A DNA stretch of 64,000 nucleotides. Origin: Hydractinia symbiolongicarpus. Lineage: Eukaryota; Cnidaria; Hydrozoa; Anthoathecata; Hydractiniidae. Below the pieces are notes generated by a model that saw nothing but the letters and a program-made list of their open reading frames with translations, searched no databases and was not told the DNA's origin. Position numbers and translations under genes: made by a program. Positions 9,910-22,440 of the stretch are shown here, piece after piece. The first letter of the stretch is position 1. Each line of letters begins with the position of its first letter. The stretch lies in contig NC_079886.1 of assembly GCF_029227915.1 (NCBI RefSeq), forward strand, positions 4,588,001 through 4,652,000, in the 5' to 3' direction.

Positions 9910-9930
9910 ACGTTCCGTAAGTTGCCCGAG
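9910..9930 (-). repeat. Right terminal inverted repeat of the element
   Basis: Ends CGTTCCGTAAGTTGCCCGAG, the exact reverse complement of the left end over 21 bp. Satellite sequence resumes at once with TTTTACCAACATGTATTTTG, in register with the monomer cut at 7377 apart from the 2-3 bp duplication. Confidence 0.95.
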
Positions 9931-11929
9931 TTTTACCAACATGTATTTTGCGATATATTTCTGATACAAATAGGTTGCATCGCTTTTAACAGTTAGACGA
10001 TTGACTGTGTGACTTAATTGAACTGATTTTGGAATACGAGCTCATAAATGTGATAAAAGACACAAGTGGACTCCAAGAAATAACATTCTTTTTAATTTGT
10101 CATGATTGCCCGAACTCAGCCATTACACTGGGCGCTGTGGTAGCGCTTCATTTAAAAATTTAGATAATTGGATTATTTTTTACTGTGGGACCAATCGTAG
10201 CCGTTAGCGGGCGGTGAAGAAATAGAGACAGTTTCAAAAACTAAATATCATTGACTTTCTAACGGTATCAGTCCGTTTCATTTACAACGGTTGCGTCACA
10301 TATTCGTACCAACTTGTATTTAGCGATAATTTTCTAATATTACTAGGTTGCATCGCTTTTAACAGTGAAACGATTCACTGTGGGACTTAATTCAACTGAT
10401 TTTGGAGTTTGACCTTATAATTGTGATAAATGAGACAATTGGACTCCAAGAAATAAAATTCTTCTTAATTTGGCATGATTACCAAAGCTCAGCGATTACA
10501 CTGGGCGCTCTGTTAGCGATTTAATTACAAATTTAGATAAATGAGTCATTTTTTACTGTGGGACCAATCCTAGCTGTTAGCGCGTGCTGAAGAAATAGAG
10601 ACAGTTTCAAAAACTACATTTCATTTCCATTCTAACGGTGTCAGTCCGCTTGAGTTGCAATGGTTGGTTCATATATTTGAACAAACATGTACTTTGCGAT
10701 ATTTTTCTGACACAAATAGGTTGCACGGCTTTTAACAGTGAAACGATTGACTGTGGGACTTAATTGCACTGATTTTGGAATATGAGCTTATAAATGTGAT
10801 AAATGAAACAAGTGGACTCCAAAAAATAACATTCTTTTTAATTTGTCATGATTGCCCGAACTCAGCCATTACACTGGGCGCTGTGGTAGCGGTTCATTTA
10901 AAAATTTAGATAAATAAGTCATTTTTTACTGTGGGAGCAATTGTAGCCGTTAGCGGGCGGTGAAAAAATGGAGACAGTTTCAAAAACTAAACATCATTGA
11001 CTTTCTAACGGTATCAGTCCGTTTAATTTACAACGGTTACGTCACATATTCGTACCAACTTGTATTTAGCGATAATTTTCTAATATTACTAGGTTGCATC
11101 GCTTTTCACAGTGAAACGATTCACTGTGGGACTTAATTCAACTGATTTTAGACTTTGACCTTATAATTGTTATAAATGAGACAATTGGACTCCAAGAAAT
11201 AAAATTCTTCTTAATTTGGCATGATTGCCAAAGCTCAGCGATTACACTGGGCGCTCTGTTAGCGATTTAATTACAAATTTAGATAAATGAGTCATTTTTT
11301 ACTGTGGGACCAATCCTAGCTGTTAGCGCGTGCTGAAGAAATAGAGACAGTTTCAAAAACTACATTTCATTTCCATTCTAACGGTGTCAGTCCGCTTGAG
11401 TTGCAATGGTTGGTTCATATATTTGTACCAACATGTACTTTGCGATATTTTTTTGATACAAATAGGTTGCACGGCATTTAACAGTGAAACGATTGACTGT
11501 GGGACTTAATTGAACTGATTTTGGAATATGAGCTTATAAATGTGATAAATGAAACAAGTGGACTCCAAAAAATAACATTCTTTTTAATTTGTCATGATTG
11601 CCCGAACTCAGCCATTACACTGGGCGCTGTGGTAGCGGTTCATTTAAAAATTTAAATAAATAAGTCATTTTTTACTGTGGGAGCAATTGTAGCCGTTAGC
11701 GGGCGGTGAAGAAATGGAGACAGTTTCAAAAACTAAATATCATTGACTTTCTAACGGTATCAGTCCGTTTTATTTACAACGGTTGCGTCACATATTCGTA
11801 CCAACTTGTATTTAGCGATAATTTTCTAATATTACTAGGTTGCATAGCTTTTAACAGTGAAACGATTCACTGTGGGACTTAATTCAACTGATTTTGGAGT
11901 TTGACCTTATAATTGTGATAAAGGAGACA

Positions 11930-14164
11930 ATTGGAGACCAAGAAATAAAATTCTTTTTAATTTGGCATGATTGCCGAAACTCCACGATTACACTGGGCGC
12001 TCTGATAGCGATTTAATTACAAATTTAGATAAATGAGTCATTTTTTACTGTGGGACCAATCCTAGGTGTTAGCGCGCGCTGAAGAAATAGAGACAGTTTC
12101 AAAAACTACATTTCATGTCCTTTCTAACGGTGTCAGTTCGTTTGAGTTGCAATGGTTGGTTCATATATTAATACCAACATGTATTTGGCGATATTTTTCT
12201 GATACAAATAGGTTGCATCGCTTTTAACAGTGATACGGTTGACTGTGGGAATAAATTGAACTGATTTTGGACTGTGACCTTATAAATGTGATAAATGACA
12301 CAATTGGACTCCAAGATATAACATTCTTCTTAACTTGACGCGATTGCCAGAACTCAGCCATTACACTGGGCGCTGTGGTAGCGCTTTATTTAAAAATTTA
12401 GATAATTAAATTATTTTTTACTGTGAGACCAATCGTAGCCGTTAGCAGGCGGTGAAGAAATTGAGACAATTTCAAAAACTACATATCATTGACTTTCTAA
12501 CGGTATCAGTCCGTTTCAGTTACAACGGTTGCGTCACATATTCGTACCAACTTGTATTTAGCGATAATTTTTAATATTGCTAGGTTGCATCGCTTTTAAC
12601 AGTAAAACGATTCACTGTGGGACTTAACTGAACTGATTTTGGAGTTTGACCTTATAATTGTGATAAATGAGACAATTGGAGACCAAGAAATAAAATTCTT
12701 TTTAATTTGGCATGATTGCCGAAACTCCACGATTACACTGGGCGCTCTGTTAGCGATTTAATTACAAATTTAGATAAATGAGTCATTTTTTACTGTGGGA
12801 CCAATCCTAGGTGTTAGCGCGCGCTGAAGAAATAGAGACAGTTTCAAAAACTACATTTCATGTCCTTTCTAACGGTGTCAGTTCGTTTGAGTTGCAATGG
12901 TTGGTTCATATATTAATACCAACATGTATTTGGCGATATTTTTGTGATACAAATAGGTTGCATCGCTTTTAACAGTGATACGGTTGACTGTGGGAATAAA
13001 TTGAACTGATTTTGGACTGTGACCTTATAAATGTGATAAATGACACAATTGGACTCCAAGATATAACATTCTTCTTAACTTGACGCGATTGCCAGAACTC
13101 AGCCATTACACTGGGCGCTGTGGTAGCGCTTTATTTAAAAATTTAGATAATTAAATTATTTTTTACTGTGAGACCAATCGTAGCCGTTAGCGGGCGGTGA
13201 AGAAATTGAGACAGTTTCAAAAACTACATATCATTGACTTTCTAACGGTATCAGTCCGTTTCAGTTACAACTGTTGCGTCACATATTCGTACCAACTTGT
13301 ATTTAGCGATAATTTTTAATATTGCTAGGTTGCATCGCTTTTAACAGTAAAACGATTCACTGTGGGACTTAACTGAACTGATTTTGGAGTTTGACCTTAT
13401 AATTGTGATAAATGAGACAATTGGAGACCAAGAAATAAAATTCTTTTTAATTTGGCATGATTGCCGAAACTCCACGATTACACTGGGCGCTCTGTTAGCG
13501 ATTTAATTACAAATTTAGATAAATGAGTCATTTTTTACTGTGGGACCAATCCTAGGTGTTAGCGCGCGCTGAAGAAATAGAGACAGTTTCAAAAACTACA
13601 TTTCATGTCCTTTCTAACGGTGTCAGTTCGTTTGAGTTGCAATGGTTGGTTCATATATTAATACCAACATGTATTTGGCGATATTTTTCTGATACAAATA
13701 GGTTGCATCGCTTTTAACAGTGATACGGTTGACTGTGGGAATAAATTGAACTGATTTTGGACTGTGACCTTATAAATGTGATAAATGACACAATTGGACT
13801 CCAAGATATAACATTCTTCTTAACTTGACGCGATTGCCAGAACTCAGCCATTACACTGGGCGCTGTGGTAGCGCTTTATTTAAAAATTTAGATAATTAAA
13901 TTATTTTTTACTGTGAGACCAATCGTAGCCGTTAGCAGGCGGTGAAGAAATTGAGACAGTTTCAAAAACTACATATCATTGACTTTCTAACGGTATCAGT
14001 CCGTTTCAGTTACAACGGTTGCGTCACATATTCGTACCAACTTGTATTTAGCGATAATTTTTAATATTGCTAGGTTGCATCGCTTTTAACAGTAAAACGA
14101 TTCACTGTGGGACTTAATTCAACTGATTTTGTAGTTTGACCTTATAATTGTGATAAATGAGACA
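11930..14164. repeat. Higher-order repeat: 745-bp dimer, three tandem copies
   Basis: Private variants recur at exactly 745 bp: GTATTTGGCG at 12181, 12926 and 13671, and TTGGAGACCAAG near 11931, 12676 and 13421. Each unit is one class A plus one class B monomer; the B monomer lacks one base in GATAATTTTTAATATTGC, so the unit is 745 rather than 746. Copies differ at only a few sites (for example GTTAGCAGGCGG against GTTAGCGGGCGG), which indicates recent local amplification. Confidence 0.9.
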
Positions 14165-17100
14165 ATTGGACTCCAAGAAATAAAATTCTTCTTAATTTGG
14201 CATGATTGCCAAAGGTCAGCGATTACACTGGGCGCTCTGTTAGCGATTTAATTACAAATTTAGATAAATGAGTCATTTTTTACTGTGGGACCAATCCTAG
14301 GTGTTAGCGAGCGCTGAAGAAATGGAGACAGTTTCAAAAACTACATTTCATTTCCTTTCTAACGGTGTCAGTACGTTTGAGTTGCAATGGTTGGTTCATA
14401 TATTAGTACAAACATGTATTTTGCGATATTTTTCTAATACAAATAGGTTCCATCGCTTTTAACAGTGATACAAATGACTGTGGGACTAAATTGAACTCAT
14501 TTTGGACTGTGACCTTATAAATGTGATAAATGACACAATTGGACTCCAAGAAATAACATTCTTCTTAACTTGACGCGATTGCCAGAACTCAGCCATTACA
14601 CTGGGCGCTGTGGTAGCGCTTCATTTAAAAATTTAGATAATTGGATTATTTTTAACTGTGGGACCAATCGTAGCAGTTAGCGGGCGGTGAAGAAATTGAG
14701 ACAGTTTCAAAAACTACATATCATTGACTTTCTAACGGTATCAGTCCGTTTCAGTTACAACGGTTGCGTCACATATTCGTACCAACTTGTATTTAGCGAT
14801 AATTTTCTAATATTACTAGGTTGCATCGCTTTTAACAGTGAAACGATTCACTGTGGGACTTAATTCAACTGATTTTGGACTTTGACCTTATAATTGTGAT
14901 AAATGAGACAATTGGACTCCAAGAAATAAAATTCTTCTTAATTTGGCATGATTGCCAAAGCTCAGCGATTACACTGGGCGCTCTGTTAGCGATTTAATTA
15001 CAAATTTAGATAGATGAGTCATTTTTTACTGTGGGACCAATCCTAGCTGTTAGCGCGTGCTGAAGAAATAGAGACAGTTTTAAAAACTACATTTCATTTC
15101 CATTCTAACGGTGTCAGTCCGTTTGAGTTGCAATGGTTGGTTCATATATTTGTACCAACATGTACTTTGCGATATTTTTTTGATACAAATAGGTTGCACG
15201 GCTTTTAACAGTGAAACGATTGACTGTGGGACTTAATTGAACTGATTTTGGAATATGAGCTTATAAATATGATAAATGACACAAGTGGACTCCAAAAAAT
15301 AACATTCTTTTTAATTTGTCATGATTGCCCGAACTCAGCCATTACACTGGGCGCTGTGGTAGCGGTTCATTTAAAAATTTAGATAAATAAGTCATTTTTT
15401 ACTGTGGGAGCAATTGTAGCCGTTAGCGGGCGGTGAAGAAATGGAGACAGTTTCAAAAACTAAATATCATTGACTTTCTAACGGTATCAGTCTGTTTTAT
15501 TTACAACGGTTGCGTCACATATTCGTACCAACTTGTATTTAGCGATAATTTTCTAATATTATTAGGTTGCATAGCTTTTAACAGTGAAACGATTCACTGT
15601 GGGACTTAATTCAACTGATTTTGGAGTTTGACCTTATAATTGTGATAAATGAGACAATTGGACTCCAAGAAATAAAATTCTTTTTAATTTGGCATGATTG
15701 CCGAAACTCCACGATTACACTGGGCGCTCTGTTAGCGATTTAATTACAAATTTAGATAAATGAGTCATTTTTTACTGTGGGACCAATCCTAGGTGTTAGC
15801 GCGCGCTGAAGAAATAGAGACAGTTTCAAAAACTACATTTCATGTCCTTTCTAACGGTGTCAGTTCGTTTGAGTTGCAATGGTTGGTTCATATATTAGTA
15901 CCAACATGTATTTTGCGATATTTTTCTGAGACAAATAGGTTGCATCGCTTTTAACAGTGATACAAATGACTGTGGGACTAAATTAAACTGATTTTGGACT
16001 GTGACCTTATAAATGTGATAAATGACACAATTGGACTCCAAGAAATAACATTCTTCTTAACTTGACGCGATTGCCAGAACTCAGCCGTTACACTGGGCGC
16101 TGTGGTAGCGCTTTATTTAAAAATTTAGATAATTGGATTATTTTTAACTGTGGGACCAATCGTAGCCGTTAGCGGGCGGTGAAGAAATTGAGACAGTTTC
16201 AAAAACTACATATCATTAACTTTCTAACGGTATCAGTCCGTTTCAGTTACAACGGTTGCGTCACATATTCGTACCAACTTGTATTTAGCGATAATTTTCT
16301 AGTATTACTAGGTTGCATCGCTTTTAACAGTGAAACGATTCACTGTGGGACTTAATTCAACTGATTTTGGACTTTGACCTTATAATTGTGATAAATGAGA
16401 CAATTGGACTCCAAGAAATAAAATTCTTCTTAATTTGGCATGATTGCCAAAGCTCAGCGATTACACTGGGCGCTCTGTTAGCGATTTAATTACAAATTTA
16501 GATAAATGAGTCATTTTTTACTGTGGGACCAATCCTAGCTGTTAGCGCGTACTGAAGAAATAGAGACAGTTTCAAAAACTACATTTCATTTCCATTCTAA
16601 CGGTGTCAGTCCGTTTGAGTTGCAATGGTTGTTTCATATATTTGAACCAACATGTACTTTGCGATATTTTTCTGATACAAATAGGTTGCACCGCTTTTAA
16701 CAGTGAAACGATTGACTATGGGACTTAATTGAACTGATTTTGGAATATGAGCTTATAAATGTGATAAATGACACAAGTGGACTCCAAAAAATAACATTCT
16801 TTTTAATTTGTCATGATTGCCCGAACTCAGCCATTACACTGGGCGCTGTGGTAGCGGTTCATTTAAAAATTTAGATAAATAAGTCATTTTTTACTGTGGG
16901 AGCAATTGTAGCCGTTAGCGGGCGGTGAAGAAATGGAGACAGTTTCAAAATCTAAATATCATTGACTTTCTAACGGTATCAGTCCGTTTCATTTACAACG
17001 GTTGCGTCACATATTCGTACCAACTTGTATTTAGCGATAATTTTCTAATATTACTAGGTTGCATAGCTTTTAACAGTGATACGATTGACTGTGGGACTAA

Positions 17101-20100
17101 ATTGAACTGATTTTGGACTGTGACCTTATAAATGTGATAAATGACACAATTGGACTCCAAGATAAAACATTCTTCTTAACTTGACGCGATTGCTAGAACT
17201 CAGCCATTACACTGTGCGCTGTGGTAGCGCTTTATTTAAAAATTTAGATAATTGAATCGTTTTTTACTGTGGGACCAATCGTAGCCGTTAGCGGGCGGTG
17301 AAGAAATTGAGACAGTTTCAAAAAATACATATCATTGACTTTCTAACGGTATCAGTCCGTTTCAGTTGCAACGGTTGCGTCACATATTCGTACCAACTTG
17401 TATTTAGCGATAATTTTTTAATATTACTAGGTTGCATCGCTTTTAACAGTGAAACGATTCACCGTGGGAATTAATTCAACTGATTTTGGACTTTGACCTT
17501 ATAATTGTAATAAATCAGACAATTGGACTCCAAGAAATAAAATTCTTCTTAGTTTGGCATGATTACCGAAACTTAGCGATTACACTGGGCGCTGTGTTAG
17601 CGATTTATTTACAAATTTAGATAAATGAGTCATTTTTTACTGTGGGACCAATACTAACTGTTAGCGTGCGCTGAAGAAATAGAGACAGTTTCAAAAACTA
17701 CATTTCATGTCCTTTCTAACGGTGTCAGTTCGTTTGAGTTGCAATGGTTGGTTCATATATTAGTACCAACATGTATTTTGCGATATTTTTCTGAGACAAA
17801 TAGGTTGCATCGTTTTTAACAGTGATACGATTGACTGTGGGACTAAATTGAACTGATTTTGGACTGTGACCTTATAAATGTGATAAATGACACAATTGGA
17901 CTCCAAGATATAACATTCTTCTTAACTTGACGCGATTGCCAGAACTCAGCCATTACACTGGGCGCTGTGGTAGCGCTTTATTTAAAAATTTAGATAACTG
18001 AATCGTTTTTTACTGTGGGACCAATCGTAGCCGTTAGCGGGCGGTGAAGAAATTGAGACAGTTTCAAAAAATACATATCATTGACTTTCTAACAGTATCA
18101 GTCCGTTTCAGTTACAACGGTTGCGTCACATATTCGTACCAACTTGTATTTAGCGATATTTTTCTGATACAAGTAGGTTGCACCGCTTTTAACAAGGAAA
18201 CGATTGACTGTGGGACTTAATTGAACTGATTTCGGAAAATGAGCTTATAAATGTGATAAATGACACAAGTTGACTCCAAGAAATAACATTCTTTTTAATT
18301 TCTCATGATTGCCCGAACTCATCCATTACACAGGGCGCTGTGGTAGCGCTTTATTTAAAAATTTCGATAATTGGATTATTTTTAACTGTGGGACCAATCG
18401 TAGCCGTTAGCGGGCTGTGAAGAAATGGAGACAGTTTCAAAAACTACATATCATTGACTTTCTAACGGTATCAGTCCGTTTCAGTTACAACGGTTGCGTC
18501 ACATATTCGTACCAACTTGTATTTAGCGATAATTTTCTAATATTACTAGGTTGCATCGCTTTTAACAGTGAAACGATTCACTGTGGGACTTAATTCAACT
18601 GATTTTGGACTTTGACCTTATAATTGTGATAAATGAGACAATTGGACTCCAAGAAATAAAATTCTTCTTAATTTGGCATGATTGCCAAAGCTCAGCGATT
18701 ACACTGGGCGCTCTGTTAGCGATTTAATTACAAATTTAGATAAATGAGTCATTTTTTACTGTGGGACCAATCCTAGGTGTTAGCGCGCGCTGAAGAAATA
18801 GAGACAGTTTCAAAAACTACATTTCATTTCCTTTCTAACGGTGTCAGTTCGTTTGAGTTGCAATGGTTGGTTCATATATTAGTACCAACATGTATTTTGC
18901 GATATTTTTCTGAGACAAATAGGTTGCATCGCTTTTAACAGTGATACAAATGACTGTGGGACTAAATTGAACTGATTTTGGACTGTGACCTTATAAATGT
19001 GATAAATGACACAATTGGACTCCAAGAAATAACATTCTTCTTAATTTGACGCGATTGCCAGAACTCAGCCATTACACTGAGCGCTGTGGTAGCGCTTTAT
19101 TTAAAAATTTAGATAATTGGATTATTTTTAACTGTGGGACCAATCGTAGCCGTTAGCGGGCTGTGAAGAAATGGAGACAGTTTCAAAAACTACATATCAT
19201 TGACTTTCTAACGGTATCAGTCCGTTTCAGTTACAACGGTTGCGTCACATATTCGTACCAACTTGTATTTAGCGATAATTTTCTAATATTAGTAGGTTGC
19301 ATCGCTTTTAACAGTAAAACGATTCACTGTGGGACTTAATTCAACTGATTTTGGACTTTGACCTTATAATTGTGATAAATGAGACAATTGGACTCCAAGA
19401 AATAAAATTCTTCTTAATTTGGCATGATTGCCAAAGCTCAGCGATTACACTGGGCGCTCTGATAGCGATTTAATTACAAATTTAGATAAATGAGTCATTT
19501 TTTACTGTGGGACCAATCCTAGCTGTTAGCGCGTGCTGAAGAAATAGAGACAGTTTCAAAAACTACATTTCATTTCCATTCTAACGGTGTCAGTCCGTTT
19601 GAGTTGCAATGGTTGGTTCATATATTTGAACCAACATGTACTTTGCGATATTTTTCTGATACAAATAGGCTGCACCGCTTTTAACAGTGAAACGATTGAC
19701 TGTGGGACTTAATTGAACTGATTTTGGAATATGAGCTTATAAATGTGATAAATGACACAAGTGGACTCCAAAAAATAACATTCTTTTTAATTTGTCATGA
19801 TTGCCCGAACTCAGCCATTACACTGGGCGCTGTGGTAGCGGTTCATTTAAAAATTTAGATAAATAAGTCATTTTTTACTGTGGGAGCAATTGTAGCCGTT
19901 AGTGGGCGGTGAAGAAATGGAGACAGTTTCAAAAACTAAATATCATTGACTTTCTAACGGTATCAGTCCGTTTCATTTACAACGGTTGCGTCACATATTC
20001 GTACCAACTTGTATTTAGCGATAATTTTTTAATATTACTAGGTTGCATAGCTTTTAACAGTGAAACGATTCACTGTGGGACTTAATTCAACTGATTTTGG

Positions 20101-22440
20101 AGTTTGACCTTATAATTGTGATAAATGAGACAATTGGAGTCCAAGAAATAAAATTCTTTTTAATTTGGCATGATTGCCGAAACTCCACGATTACACTGGG
20201 CGCTCTGTTAGCGATTTAATTACAAATTTAGATAAATGAGTCATTTTTTACTGTGGGACCAATCGTAGGTGTTAGCGTGCGCTGAAGAAATAGAGACAGT
20301 TTCAAAAACTACATTTCATGTCCTTTCTATCGGTGTCAGTTCGTTTGAGTTGCATTGGTTGGTTCATATATTAGTACCAACATGTATTTTGCGATATTTT
20401 TCTGAGACAAATAGGTTGCATCGTTTTTAACAGTGATACGATTGACTGTGGGACTAAATTGAACTGATTTTGGACTGTGACCTTATAAATGTGATAAATG
20501 ACACAATTGGACTCCAAGATATAACATTCTTCTTAACTTGACGCGATTGCCAGAACTCAGCCACTACACTGGGCGCTGTGGTAGCGCTTTATTTAAAATT
20601 TTAGATAATTGAATCGTTTTTTACTGTGGGACCAATTGTAGCCATTAGCGGGCGGTGAAGAAATTGAGACAGTTTCAAAAAATACATATCATTGACTTTC
20701 TAACGGTATCAGTCCGTTTCAGTTACAACGGTCGCGTCACATATTCGTACCAACTTGTATTTAGCGATAATTTTCTAATATTACTAGGTTGCATCGCTTT
20801 TAACAGTGAAACGATTCACCGTGGGACTTAATTCAACTGATTTTGGACTTTGACCTTATAATTGTAATAAATCAGACAATTGGACTCCAAGAAATAAAAT
20901 TCTTCTTAGTTTGGCATGATTGCCGAAACTTAGCGATTACACTGGGCGCTGTGTTAGCGATTTATTTACAAATTTAGATAAATGAGTCATTTTTTACTGT
21001 GGGACCAATACTAACTGTTAGCGCGCGCTGAAGAAATAGAGACAGTTTCAAAAACTACATTTCATTTCCTTTCTAACGGTGTCAGTTCGCTTGAGTTGCA
21101 ATGGTTGGTTCATATATTAGTACCAACATCTATTTTGCGATATTTTTCTGATACAAATAGGTTGCATTGCTTTTAACAGTGATACGGTTGACTGTGGGAC
21201 TAAATTGAATTGATTTTGGACTGTGACCTTATAAATGTGATAAATAACACAAATGGACTCCAAGATACAACATTCTTCTTAACTTGACGCGATTGCCAGA
21301 ACTCAGCCATTACACTGGGCGCTGTGGTAGCGCTTTATTTAAAAATTTAGATAATTGAATTATTTTTTACTGTGGGACCAATCGTAGCCGTTAGCAGGCG
21401 GTGAAGAAATTGAGACAGTTTCAAAAACTACATATCATTGACTTTCTAACGGTATCAGTCCGTTTCAGTTACAACGATTGCGTCACATAATCGTACCAAC
21501 TTGTATTTAGCGATAATTTTCTAATATTACTAGGTTGCATCGCTTTTAACAGTGAAACGATTCACTGTGGGACTTAATTCAACTGATTTTGGAGTTTGAC
21601 CTTATAATTGTGATAAAGTGAGACAATTGGACTCAAAGAAATAAAATTCTTCTTAATTTGGCATGATTGCCAAATCTCAGCGATTACACTGGGCGCTCTG
21701 TTAGCGATTTAATTACAAATTTAGATAAATAAGTCATTTTTTACTGTGGGACCAATCGTAGCCGTTAGCAGGCGGTGAAGAAATTGAGACAGTTTCAAAA
21801 ACTACATATCATTGACTTTCTAACGGTATCAGTCCGTTTCAGTTAAAACGGTTGCGTCACATATTCGTACAAACTTGTATTTAGCGATAACTTTGTAATA
21901 TTACTAGGTTGCATCGCTTTTAACAGTAAAACGATTCACTGTGGGACTTAATTCAACTGATTTTGGAGTTTGACCTTATAATTGTGATAAATGAGACAAT
22001 TGGACTCCAAGAAATAAAATTCTTTTTAATTTGCCACGATTGCCGAAACTTAGCGATTACACTGGGCGCTGTGTTAGCGATTTATTTACAAATTTAGATA
22101 AATGAGTCATTTTTTACTGTGGGACCAATCCTAGCTGTTAGCGCGTGCTGAAGAAATAGAGACAGTTTCATAAACTACATTTCATTTCCTTTTTAACGGT
22201 GTCAGTTCGTTTGAGTTGCAATGGTTGGTTCACATATTTGTACCAACATGTATTTTGCGATATTTTTCTGATACAAATAGGTTGCATCGCTTTTAACAGT
22301 GATACGATTGACTATGGGACTAAATTGAACTGATTTTGGACTGTGACCTTATAAATGTGATAAATGACACAATTGGACTCCAAGATATAACATTCTTTTT
22401 AATTTGTCATGATTGCCCGAACTCAGCCATTACACTGGGC

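Larger units (their letters stand above)
7378..9930. mobile_element. DNA element with terminal inverted repeats, gene-bearing, family unknown
   Basis: A 2,553-bp block unrelated to the satellite interrupts one monomer. Its ends are perfect 21-bp inverted repeats (7378-7398 and 9910-9930), extending to about 29 bp with two mismatches. The flanks are CACATATTT on the left and TTTTACCAAC on the right; intact monomers read CACATATTTGTACCAAC. This implies a target duplication of only 2-3 T residues: 2 bp keeps the monomer at 373, while 3 bp needs a one-base loss. Terminal inverted repeats plus a short target duplication are the hallmarks of cut-and-paste DNA transposons. I see no DDE transposase, and neither the terminal sequence nor the target duplication lets me assign a superfamily. 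It may be a non-autonomous element that captured genes, or an element with an unfamiliar transposase. It carries two convergent predicted spliced genes. Confidence 0.88.
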
